The notes below the pieces were generated by a model. The model saw only the letters and a list, made by a program, of their open reading frames with translations, was not told where the DNA came from and did not search any database. A stretch of 64,000 nt of DNA, from contig NC_064552.1 of the NCBI RefSeq assembly GCF_023856365.1, forward strand, positions 682,001-746,000, given 5' to 3'. A program made the position numbers and the translations under genes. Below, piece by piece: positions 57,812-64,000 of the stretch (its first letter is position 1; the number at the start of each line of letters is the position of its first letter). The stretch is from Brienomyrus brachyistius. Lineage: Eukaryota; Chordata; Actinopteri; Osteoglossiformes; Mormyridae.

Positions 57812-60800
57812 AGTCTGCCTGCCTGCCTGCCTGCCTGTCTGTCTGTCTGCCTGCCTGTCAGTTAGTCAGTCTGCCTGTCTGTCTGTCTGCCTGTCTCTCG
57901 GCCTGCTGTGTTTCTCTGTCTGTCTGCCTGTTTCTTTGCCTGCTGTCTGTATGTTTGTGAATGGGCACTGCCCTTTGAAATGATTTGAAGTAATGCAGCC
58001 TGCTGGTGGCTCTGACCATCGTTCTGTGTTATTCCTTTTCACAAAGGTCCCGAATGTGGACTTTGAGGGCCTCTTCGGGAACATCACAGCAGTCATCGAG
58101 ATTTCTGAGCATCTGTACAGCAGCCTGCTCGACTCTGATTCAATAGGTGCGTCTGCTGAGTGGGGCATCCACCGACATTGCTTGCAGGATAACCCTCTCC
58201 TGTGTGTACGTCCGCCTCGCTTACGCTGCTACACACCGCAGGTGACACGTCACTGTGTGCTGCCTGATTGCAGTTGGCTTTACACTTGTTTCGGGGAGTT
58301 CTGTTTGCGTATGTAAGCCAGGATGGTCACAGGAGAGGTGCCTTTATGGAAGGTGCCCCAGGGACGCTTCCTGGAATCCTGCCTCCCTGTGCACTGCAAG
58401 CAGGAAACCTGAACTGGGGTAAAACGCTGTACAGATTGAAGAAATGAGGGCAGATTAAATATGGGAGGGGTAACGACAACAATAATCATAATAGTAATAA
58501 TAGTAATGGCCCTGGGTCACTGTCTTCCCTCACATACAGAGTGCAGTGTGTAGGGATGGATGTCCTGCAGGGGGAGCCGTCATTGATGAACTTTTCCATG
58601 TTTGATGTCGAGCAGGTCAGGTGTTTCTGGATCACAGGACAGATCTGGAGGAGGTGTACAAAATCTACTGCCAGAACCATGACGACGCTATCACGCTGCT
58701 CGAGAGCTACGAAAAGGACGCCACCATCCAGAGGCACATTCTGGAATGTCTGGAGAAGCTGAGGTACGGGCCGAGTTGCTGGGAGGTGCACCCCCACACG
58801 AAACCTGATTTTCCACCACTGGCGCCAACAGACCGAGCAGCTCTGAGCAAATGCCCACTGTTTATCCTCTGCGGGAAACTCCTCCAGCTCATGCAGGGGT
58901 ACAAGGCTGCCAGTATGCCTAGGGTTCCAGGCCCGTCATATTTCCGCCGCCTTCAGGGTTTAACCACCTGAGCAGGATTACGTGTCCGGAGCGTGATTCC
59001 GTGCGCCGCTGACGCTCTTTCCCACCTTGGTGATGAATTGGACAGTTGGGCCAGGAATTCCAGAAATGTGGTTCGTTTCGCTCCCATTCAGGCATCAGGA
59101 ATTCCGGGCAGGTGAGGAATGCACATCGCCCGGTCCAGCCCTCTCCAGGTCCGGTTGGGTCTGTCCGCTCCTCGGCCTTCCCAGTCTGGTTTGATATAAA
59201 TAAATCAGGCAGCTGTTAATAACAGCCGTATCAGACGGAGGATGCTGTTTGTGTGCCTCTGAAGCGTCAGCTTGAGATTCCTGGGCTGGATGAAGTCACC
59301 CGGACTTCGGCTTTGAGGCTGATTTAGCTATCAGAGCCCCCCCCATGAGGGATTAATGGGCTGGTGTCAGCCTGTTCTGTGTTTCAAGCAAAGGCTGAGT
59401 AATTGGTGATGCTGGTGACTAATGCTGCTGGAAATCACACCCTCGTTTTTCCATGCCTCTGAAAGTAGAACTGGCATTCCCAAGCACGGGCTGAGATGCA
59501 TTCCCACAGCGGCGCCCCCTTCTGGTTTTACTGACACTCCGTTTTGTTTTGGAAGAGCAGATCGAAACATGAAAGTGAGCGTAGGCTGCCTGTAGCTCTG
59601 TACTCTGTCAGCTCCCGGCTCAGGTCTTTAACTCTGTCCATTTTTCTCCTCACGCCCTCCTCCCCCCACCTCTCCCTGGCCAGGGCGGTGTACCGTGAGT
59701 GGTAAGTCCCCCCCCCACGCTCCGTTCCGCCCTGCATGCCATTGTGTCCTGGTCCTGTAATTAACAGCATCCTCCAGTCCAGCCCGTCTGCCGCTTTTCT
59801 TCCTCTTCTCTTTTCGTTTATGCATGCATGCATTTGTGCTTGTAACTTTTTTTGAATGACAATCACGCAATAATACTAATGTGGCCATGGAGGGCATATA
59901 GCGCCACCCAGTGGATCAGTGTAGAAGCACAGCATGATCACATAAATTCCCTGTAAAATCTTGTAAATCAGCAGTACTCACGTTAAACTCAGGTAAGAAT
60001 TCCGTACTAACAAAATAAAAATTTCGCTCTTGTTAGATTTATGTCTGCCATTTCAAACTTTGAATTCATACTTGAATATAACTCTATGATTGGATTAGAT
60101 TTTCTTCTTTGCTTGGTAAATGAGCGCATTGGAGCGCCGGACTCTCTTGCCAGCACCAGCTGCCTTTGTCCCTCATTTCAGGAAATGGCAAAGCCTGGCA
60201 TTTATAAACTGAAGTCTTTATGTAGAGCAGTGCTGGTTGGAGGGGCACTGCAAAGCTGTGGATGGTCCATCACATGGCTGCTCACCTCAAGCGCCCTGGA
60301 AATGAGTGAAGTAGAGTTCTGAGCAGGATGCTTTGCTATTCTGCTCGGCAGGCATTGCCTGTAACTATTTGTTTTGCTTCGCTTGCCTTGCAGTCCTGTT
60401 GTCCATGTGATGAAGGAAGGGGAGTGTCCCCCTTGGGCCTGACTGACAGGCAAACTGGCCAATAACTATGAGACATGTATTGACTGTTACAGGCCTCTGT
60501 CTCTGATTGGCTGCGCCCTGTGTTTGCAGGGGAAAGACCAACTACATCAATCTGGGCTCCTTTCTCATCAAGCCCGTGCAGAGAGTGATGCGTTACCCAC
60601 TGCTGCTGATGGAGCTGCTGAATGCCACGCCCACGGCACACCCTGACCAACAGCAGCTGGCCGACGCCGTCTCAGCTGTCAAGGAGATAAACGTCAACAT
60701 CAACGAGTACAAGAGGAGGAAGGACCTGGGTAATGGGGGAGGGGAGTACTGCTTTCACACCTGTATCTGCTTGAGTTTGTGAATTTGTGGTAGTGACGAC

Positions 60801-63285
60801 CTCACTTTGCTCTGGCCCCCTAGTGGTGAAGTACAGGAAGGGCGATGAGGACACTTTGATGGACAAGATATCTAAGCTCAGCATGCACTCCATCATCAAG
60901 AAGTCAAACCGTGTCAGCAGTCACCTGAAGCACCTAACTGGCATCTCACTGCAGGTGGGCCCTGCTCTCTGTTGCCCCCTGATGGACATGGTGTCATCCC
61001 TGAGCTGCTCTGTAGTGTCCGTTCCTTTTGCCTTCCTGCAGATCAAAGATGAGGCATTTGACGAGGCGGAGAAGCGATTCCGACTCCAGGAGCGGCTCAT
61101 CAAGTCCTTCATTCGGGACATCTCACTGTACCTGCAGCATATACGGGTGGGTCTCCATCTCACTGTACCTGCAGCACGTACGGGTGGGTCTCCATCTCAC
61201 TGTACCTGCAGCACGTACGGGTGGGTCTTCATCTCACTGTACCTGCAGCACGTACGGGTGGGTCTTCATCTCACTGTACCTGCAGCACGTACGGGTGGGT
61301 CTCCATCTCACTGTACCTGCAGCACGTACGGGTGGGTCTTCCTCTCACTGTACCTGCAGCACGTACGGGTGGGTCTTCATCTCACTGTACCTGCAGCACG
61401 TACGGGTGGGTCTCCATCTCATTGTACCTGCAGCACGTACGGGTGGGTCTCCACCTCACTGTACCTGCAGCACGTACGGGTGGGTCTCCATCTCACTGTA
61501 CCTGCAGCACGTACGGTTGGGTCTCATCAGGTCTTCACCTGGGACATCTCACTGACATTGTGCAGCATATGTAGCACATGCGGGTGGGTCTCCATCTCAC
61601 TGTACCTGCAGCACGTATGGGTGGGTCTTCATCTCACTGTACCTGCAGCACGTACGGGTGGGTCTCCATCTCACTGTACCTGCAGCACATGCGGGTGGGT
61701 CTGCCACACATGCCCACTGCTACTCTCTGCATACTCTCACAGCAGCCCTGTGCACCCAGTGCTGCCTTGGTACAGGAATGCTGAACGGAGGGGCAACTCC
61801 CTTCTGGTTGCTGGGGGTTGCCGCTCTATGATGCAGTCGTGTTTCCCCACAGGAGGCCGCCTCGGTCAAGGTGCTGGCGGCCATCAGCTTCTGCGACATC
61901 TACACAGATGGGAACCCGATCGACCCGGAGCGCTTCCAGGGGGCACATCGTTGCATTAGTGACAAGCATTTTGCTGACTTTGTAAGTGCCGGTGGCGGTC
62001 CAAAGTACTGGTATTGTACTAGAAATTAGAAATGCAACACAATGAAACCACTGGCAGACTGGCATTGACCCATAGTAAACTACCAGTACAAACCAGACCC
62101 AGAAGGATTTAGGTCACGGGTGAGACAGTGTGCCATGGTGCTTGGAGATCACTGGTCACTCAAGTCACGCGTGATTTACATTAATGTGTTTGATGTTGAT
62201 GGTCACTGCTAGTTTCAGATTTCAGCTGTAAATGTGCTACTTTTATTCCTGGTAGCTGTAGCAGGTGTTGAGCTGTAACAGAGTAACCTCTCCTTCTACG
62301 TTATTCTCTCCTTCCTCTCCTTTTCCTCCCTTTTCTCCTCTTCCTCCCTCCTTTGCTTCCTCTCCCTTCCTCCTGTCCTCCTCTCCCCCCCCCTCCCCCT
62401 CCCTCTCTGCTGAGCAGAAGGAGCGGGCAGAAACACTGGTAATCGCCCCCCTCACCCAGCTGCTGTCCATGTTTGCTGGCCCCCACAAGCTCATCCAGAA
62501 GCGCTTCGACAAGCTGCTCGACTACGACAGCTGCAGGGAGCGAGCAGAGCGGCTGCGGGAGCGCCGGGCGCAGGACGAGCTGCAGGCCGCACGCAACAAC
62601 TACGAGGCACTGAATGCGCAGCTGCTAGACGAGCTGCCCAAGTTCCAGCGGGCGGCTGAGGGGCTGCTGAAGGGCTGCCTGTGCGCCTTTGCCCAGGCAC
62701 AGCGCGATTTCATCGGCCAGGCCCTGGGAAAGCTGCACCCGCTGTTGCAGGTGAGGCTGAGCGACTGAGCCCCGGGCAACCTGCACCCACGCACCCTCTG
62801 CCCGTCGGTGAATCCAGAACCTTCTGCCTGGGGCGTTTGTCCCAGGAATACAATGATGATGATTGTTATTGTTGTTGTTATATTTATTGTAGTAGTGATG
62901 GGATATTGGTTTATTCTGCAATTGACTTCAACCAAGATGCCCATGTTTCTCCATTTACCTGGATGATGGACTTGAGAATTCATGCTAAGCCGATTTCTCA
63001 CAGCACAGCATCCGGCTGTGGCCTGGACCCCAAAGTCATTTTGCAGTTTCCCTGCAGCCCTGCCCATGTCAGGCTGTGTCACCCTCAAGTGTCCTGGTCT
63101 TTGTCCCTCCTCAGATGGCTGGCGCGGCAGCTGTGGACAGCAATCTGGTGGCCCTGTTCCAGGAGGAGCACGGCCGTGTCCTTCAGCATCTGCAGGCATT
63201 CAGCTTCTTCCCAGAGAACCTCCCTGCCATTCGCAAGCAGGCTGAGAAGAAGACCTCCGAGCGACAAGTCCCCAGGAAGCAGCCG
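40958..63285 (+). CDS. DNMBP: Dynamin-binding protein (Tuba), 13 coding exons, 3' end beyond the window
   Basis: Spliced CDS join(40958-41102, 41843-41965, 42972-44903, 57446-57639, 58047-58146, 58616-58763, 59684-59701, 60530-60729, 60824-60954, 61042-61146, 61853-61981, 62418-62750, 63115-63285) gives 1243 residues and stays open (human about 1577). DNMBP is a cortical scaffold whose N-terminal SH3 domains bind dynamin and whose DH domain activates Cdc42. Visible in order: SH3-1 (about 2-60), SH3-2 (66-126), SH3-3 (149-206), SH3-4 (250-308), a Pro-rich linker with [10 protein letters not shown] (about 592), a coiled coil (about 668-715), DH (about 752-953, with [20 protein letters not shown]) and BAR (about 990-1210). 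BAR in place of the usual PH domain is diagnostic for Tuba. The two C-terminal SH3 domains must lie past 64 kb. SH3-2 lacks its usual Trp, one exon is only 18 nt, and one 5' splice site is tandemly duplicated. Confidence 0.94.
41440..41830. repeat. Pyrimidine-rich 50-60-bp tandem repeat in DNMBP intron 1
   Basis: Repeats of TCTCCTGCATGCTCCTGTTC with CCTCATCAG words, ending next to the exon 2 acceptor and extending its pyrimidine tract. Confidence 0.85.
41843..41965 (+). CDS. DNMBP: DNMBP coding exon 2 (SH3-1 end, SH3-2 start)
   Basis: Encodes [13 protein letters not shown], closing SH3-1, then [20 protein letters not shown] opening SH3-2. Ends phase 1 at CGAG/GTGGGT; a G-rich minisatellite starts at the donor itself. 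Confidence 0.93.
41966..42295. repeat. G-rich minisatellite starting at the DNMBP exon 2 donor
   Basis: Short units of the GGGCACTGGGCAGC and GGGCGGCGTGGGCT type, about 7-14 bases, from the first intron base onwards. Long open frames in all directions are by-products. Confidence 0.9.
42972..44903 (+). CDS. DNMBP: DNMBP coding exon 3 (large exon: SH3-2 to SH3-4, Pro-rich linker, coiled coil)
   Basis: A 1932-base exon after the acceptor CTGTAG at 42971. It holds the rest of SH3-2, SH3-3 ([20 protein letters not shown]), SH3-4 ([20 protein letters not shown]) and a long disordered linker. Conserved islands in the linker are [19 protein letters not shown] and [13 protein letters not shown] coiled-coil stretch follows. 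Ends phase 1 at CTGCAAG/GTAAGA. The open frame extends upstream of 42972, but that part is intron. Confidence 0.94.
45290..45570. repeat. About 40-bp tandem repeat, 6-7 copies, in DNMBP intron 3
   Basis: Units carry CACCAATAGGAGCTCAGAGA and CAGGGTGTTGATTAATGGG. Confidence 0.9.
46073..46195. repeat. (GT)n microsatellite
   Basis: About 40 uninterrupted GT dinucleotides, then GGGGTGAGTGTG variants. Confidence 0.95.
46335..47012. repeat. 75-bp minisatellite, about 9 copies, in DNMBP intron 3
   Basis: Units carry GTCTCCTGGGGTCTCCTC, GCAGAATGTGCTCCTTT and CTTCGTGTACAGC. Two unit types (TTAGGGTGGC and TCGGGCCTGC) are mixed at the left end; the right five are uniform. The 25-codon period keeps frames open on both strands. 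Confidence 0.93.
47880..48134 (+). promoter_or_regulatory. Candidate internal promoter and 5' UTR of the short DNMBP isoform
   Basis: A GC-rich, TATA-less stretch directly upstream of the 48135 ATG with a GC-box-like GGAGGCGGGGCGTGGG at 47961-47976. Called from position and composition only. Confidence 0.35.
48135..49958 (+). CDS. Intronic repeat-rich ORF, probable alternative first coding exon of a short DNMBP isoform
   Basis: The frame opens at ATG 48135 after an in-frame stop near 48105 and stays open for 607 codons. Its likely exon form ends at 49878, at CAAG/GTGAAG, after 581 codons plus one base. That phase matches the acceptor at 57446, so it could join EMTLL and the DH-BAR part of DNMBP. 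Residues 1-170 are mixed polar sequence; about 170-460 are roughly 18 copies of a 16-residue repeat built on [15 protein letters not shown]; about 460-581 are non-repetitive and end [14 protein letters not shown]. No known domain is recognised. The product would be highly charged with a Tyr or Phe about every eight residues, as in condensate-prone disordered proteins (inference). The alternative is an open coding-like minisatellite with no protein; the non-repetitive flanks and matching donor argue against that. Confidence 0.6.
   Translation: MKNRAATGARQGLCPPRQTKSREELRSDEWSAGAEEGGRLQIRPRREQEVHGFWEYEDSDQSPYHWYRSHLRDGCERSGHPRYTNMDQDRHEHKNRVRLQTYDRMDTDSEKKFDRTGRSCYNHNEGGRCDSIDKDRYDRTNMEYEDRERYDCFKRDRYNGTGKDCSDCNERNRYDRRDEGRFDRTDRERYDRRDEGRFDRTDRDHYDRRDEGRFDRTNRDPYDRRDEGRFDRTDRDHYDHQEEGQFHRTDRDPYDRRDEGQFNRTDRDRYDRRDEGRFNRTDSDRYDRRDEGRFEATDRDRYDRRDEGRFDRTDRDHSDRRDEGRFDRTDRDRYDRRDEGRFDRTDRDRYDRRDEGRFEDTDGDRYDRRDEERFEGTDRDRYDRRDEGRFDRTDRDHSDRRDEGRFDRTDRDRYDRRDEGRFEDTDGDRYDRRDEGRFEGTDRDRYDRRDEGRFDRTDRDRCYYSDTEQFDQRGYVHGDYSWGYRPFLGPRSDPDATDGSNGCLERSIRRGRSYEDPLPLNRDDPSVGQGLGRLNPNPENPFWNQNALFTSSLDRNSVCRKSAPVSLRRQKFVVSRLQPKQGEACSSTLGGGVSFEDPCGFCDSAGR
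48640..49525 (+). repeat. 48-bp coding minisatellite (16-residue units)
   Basis: About 18 direct copies of a 48-base unit, frame-preserving. Late units form a higher-order pattern: the series DHSD, DRYD, FEDTDGD, FEGTDRD occurs twice, so a block of several units was duplicated recently. Confidence 0.9.
51717..52377. repeat. 50-bp minisatellite, about 13 copies, including short units
   Basis: Units carry GAGGGAGTGAGAGGGGCAGT and GAGGCTGCCTCTCCGGGGGT. Around 52065-52130 two units lack the 20-base GAGGGAGTGAGAGGGGCAGT block, leaving 30-base units. Confidence 0.93.
53075..53600. repeat. (CTGT)n/(CTGC)n-rich low-complexity DNA
   Basis: Long run of CTGTCTGTCTGCCTGC words. Open in all three plus frames with Cys/Leu/Ser/Val-only translations; not coding. 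Confidence 0.93.
55150..55612. repeat. 112-bp tandem repeat, about 4 copies
   Basis: Units carry GAGATATGGCTGGCTGTATT, GATTTACAGGCAGTGCAGAG and CACTGTCAGCCCCCAGAG with few differences. Confidence 0.92.
56490..57085. repeat. 31-bp minisatellite, about 19 copies
   Basis: Units carry GGCCTTTTGCTGTCCTTTGC then GGGTCTTCGCT or GGGTCTTGGCT. The frame-shifting period still leaves all plus frames open (240-290 codons) because the unit lacks stops. Confidence 0.93.
57446..57639 (+). CDS. DNMBP: DNMBP coding exon 4 (start of DH domain)
   Basis: After CCCTCAG, encodes EMTLLSAQ and then [20 protein letters not shown], the first DH helix. Accepts phase 1, leaves phase 0 at ACAG/GTGCTG. The M of EMTLL could also start a short isoform by itself. 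Confidence 0.94.
57668..57950. repeat. (CTGCCTGTCAGT)n low-complexity repeat at the start of DNMBP intron 4
   Basis: CTGC/CTGT/CAGT words starting about 29 bases after the exon 4 donor. Confidence 0.93.
58047..58146 (+). CDS. DNMBP: DNMBP coding exon 5 (DH domain)
   Basis: Encodes [19 protein letters not shown] and [12 protein letters not shown]. Flanked by CAAAG and ATAG/GTGCGT, phase 1 out. Confidence 0.93.
58616..58763 (+). CDS. DNMBP: DNMBP coding exon 6 (DH domain)
   Basis: Encodes [20 protein letters not shown] and [14 protein letters not shown], matching the mammalian order. The acceptor GAGCAG has a weak pyrimidine tract. Ends phase 2 at GAG/GTACGG. Confidence 0.92.
58764..60529. 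other. DNMBP introns 6 and 7 around the microexon
   Basis: Apart from the 18-nt exon at 59684 nothing coding is recognised. 59300-60480 looks like unique intron sequence. Confidence 0.5.
59684..59701 (+). CDS. DNMBP: DNMBP coding exon 7, an 18-nt microexon (DH domain)
   Basis: Lies between the acceptor CTGGCCAG and the consensus donor GTAAGT. Split codons on both sides give R-A-V-Y-R-E-W, aligning with K-S-L-Y-N-E-W of human Tuba immediately before GxTNYINLG. Exons 6 and 8 also join in frame without it, but the conserved segment would be lost. Confidence 0.85.
60530..60729 (+). CDS. DNMBP: DNMBP coding exon 8 (DH core helix)
   Basis: Encodes [20 protein letters not shown] and [10 protein letters not shown], the most conserved DH segment, then [17 protein letters not shown]. 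Ends phase 1 at TGG/GTAATG. Confidence 0.95.
60824..60954 (+). CDS. DNMBP: DNMBP coding exon 9 (DH to BAR linker)
   Basis: After CCCCTAG, encodes [19 protein letters not shown] and [19 protein letters not shown]. Ends phase 0 at GCAG/GTGGGC. Confidence 0.94.
61042..61146 (+). CDS. DNMBP: DNMBP coding exon 10 (BAR domain start) with amplified 3' end
   Basis: Encodes [20 protein letters not shown] and [15 protein letters not shown], ending at CGG/GTGGGT. The last nine codons and ten intronic bases are the founder unit of the 37-bp array that follows. Confidence 0.93.
61120..61708. repeat. 37-bp exon/intron-junction minisatellite, about 15 copies
   Basis: The first unit is the end of DNMBP exon 10 (ISLYLQHIR) plus GTGGGTCTCC. 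Later units carry ATCTCACTGTACCTGCAGCA then CGTACGGGTGGGTCTCC, so each keeps the splice-donor context CGG/GTGGGT. The array is interrupted near 61525-61575 by a piece that again resembles the exon end. Confidence 0.95.
61853..61981 (+). CDS. DNMBP: DNMBP coding exon 11 (BAR domain)
   Basis: Encodes [20 protein letters not shown] and [12 protein letters not shown], less conserved than the neighbours but aligned over its full length. Phase 0 on both sides, CACAG and TTT/GTAAGT. Confidence 0.92.
62300..62410 (+). repeat. Long pyrimidine tract at the DNMBP exon 12 acceptor
   Basis: About 110 bases of C and T with few purines, ending at the CTGAGCAG acceptor. Confidence 0.85.
62418..62750 (+). 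CDS. DNMBP: DNMBP coding exon 12 (BAR domain core)
   Basis: 111 codons after a roughly 100-base pyrimidine tract. Contains [20 protein letters not shown] and [19 protein letters not shown]. Ends GCAG/GTGAGG. Confidence 0.95.
63115..63285 (+). CDS. DNMBP: DNMBP coding exon 13 (end of BAR domain)
   Basis: After CTCCTCAG, encodes [19 protein letters not shown] and [13 protein letters not shown]. Ends phase 0 at CCG/GTGAGT. No later DNMBP exon is found before the window ends. Confidence 0.94.
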
Positions 63286-64000
63286 GTGAGTCACACCCCC
63301 CGGGCACCAATGGGAGGGAGAAGAGGGCGGAGCCCTAGTGGCACAGACCTACCAGGTTTTCTGAGACAGCTGAGAACGAGTTGGCTGTATTCAGGATGAA
63401 AAGGATTCTGGGTATTATGTCTGGGAGGTGGCCTCTAGCACCAGATACAGGTGGTGCAAATGGGGTCCTGACAGAAGTGGGCCGCAGCCTGCTTCCTGTA
63501 TTCTTACAATTGTAGCGTTGGTGCTGTAGTTTTATATTTTAGCGTTATTATTACCCATAATGCTAATGCTTTTGCATTAATGTATTTAGCATTACCATTT
63601 TGCTTTATCGCTATTATCTTACTTCTGTAGCCTTAATGTTTTAGCCACATAATCGCTATCCGCTTGTTAAGTCGACAAAATGCCAAGGAGGGACGAACTT
63701 ACGACGAACTTACAGAGGCTGCCTGCGCTGCTCCCCTCCATTCCTACAAGCACTCAGATGTCCTTCCTTGTGTGTTCTGCTGCATATATTCAGTATAACA
63801 GCCGGACAGACTTTGTTTTACCAGTTACCCTCGCTCCAGTACTGGGGTCATTTATCAGAAAACCAAAATGCTCCCAAACCGTCAAATATGACGGACTAAC
63901 CAGGATTAGCCGTAGCAAACCCACAGCCACGATTAACAGTGTTTAACTTAAATCTCATCTTAAATCTGCCCCTCATTGTCTTTAATAATACGTAACTAAA
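63286..64000. other. Start of DNMBP intron 13
   Basis: No exon recognised up to the window edge. 63520-63620 is AT-rich with repeated TTAGCATTA/TAATGCTAA-like words. Confidence 0.5.

Noticed and set aside
60787..61959. A single 390-codon ORF spanning DNMBP exons 9-11
   Set aside because: It reads exon 10 in frame but continues through the intronic 37-bp array and meets exon 11 out of frame, so it is not the protein.

Overview
This window is vertebrate nuclear DNA, most likely from a ray-finned fish. All three recognisable genes are spliced, with GT-AG introns apart from one GC-AG intron. Introns and spacers are full of minisatellites, (CA)n/(GT)n and (ATT)n microsatellites, a decayed L2-type LINE and a tRNA-derived SINE. 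The gene order also fits a conserved vertebrate block: CPN1 followed by DNMBP in the same transcriptional direction is the human 10q24 arrangement, and ENTPD1 lies on the same human chromosome arm. No bacterial, viral or CRISPR features were found.

Layout. 1-11.1 kb is 5' flanking DNA with a SINE, several tandem arrays (one with higher-order structure at 5.4-7.3 kb) and a CpG-rich segment at 8.6-9.3 kb that is the best promoter/first-exon candidate for ENTPD1. 11.77-16.51 kb holds eight coding exons of ENTPD1 (CD39), a membrane ecto-apyrase. A 67-bp hairpin-bearing minisatellite follows at 17.4-18.7 kb. 22.18-32.15 kb holds all nine coding exons of CPN1, the catalytic subunit of plasma carboxypeptidase N; its large intron 3 contains the L2 LINE remnant and a 2.2-kb 37-bp minisatellite. 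32.2-40.9 kb is spacer and probable 5' non-coding DNMBP sequence. From 40.96 kb to the window edge runs DNMBP (Tuba), a scaffold/Rho-GEF with SH3, DH and BAR domains; 13 coding exons totalling 1243 codons are present and the last SH3 domains lie beyond 64 kb.

The most notable features are in DNMBP. A 607-codon ORF sits in the intron between the SH3-rich exon and the DH exons. It carries about 18 copies of a charged, aromatic-spaced 16-residue repeat and ends at a consensus splice donor in exactly the phase needed to join the DH exon, so it looks like an alternative first exon of a short DNMBP isoform. An 18-nt microexon restores the DH reading frame. The BAR-region exon ending at 61146 has its last 27 coding bases plus the 5' splice site amplified into a roughly 15-copy array, giving a run of duplicated donors.

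The three genes share no pathway. ENTPD1 hydrolyses extracellular ATP/ADP, CPN1 trims C-terminal Arg/Lys from plasma peptides, and DNMBP links dynamin and actin regulators at the cortex and activates Cdc42. All assignments come from reading exons, splice phases and remembered family alignments; no database search was run.
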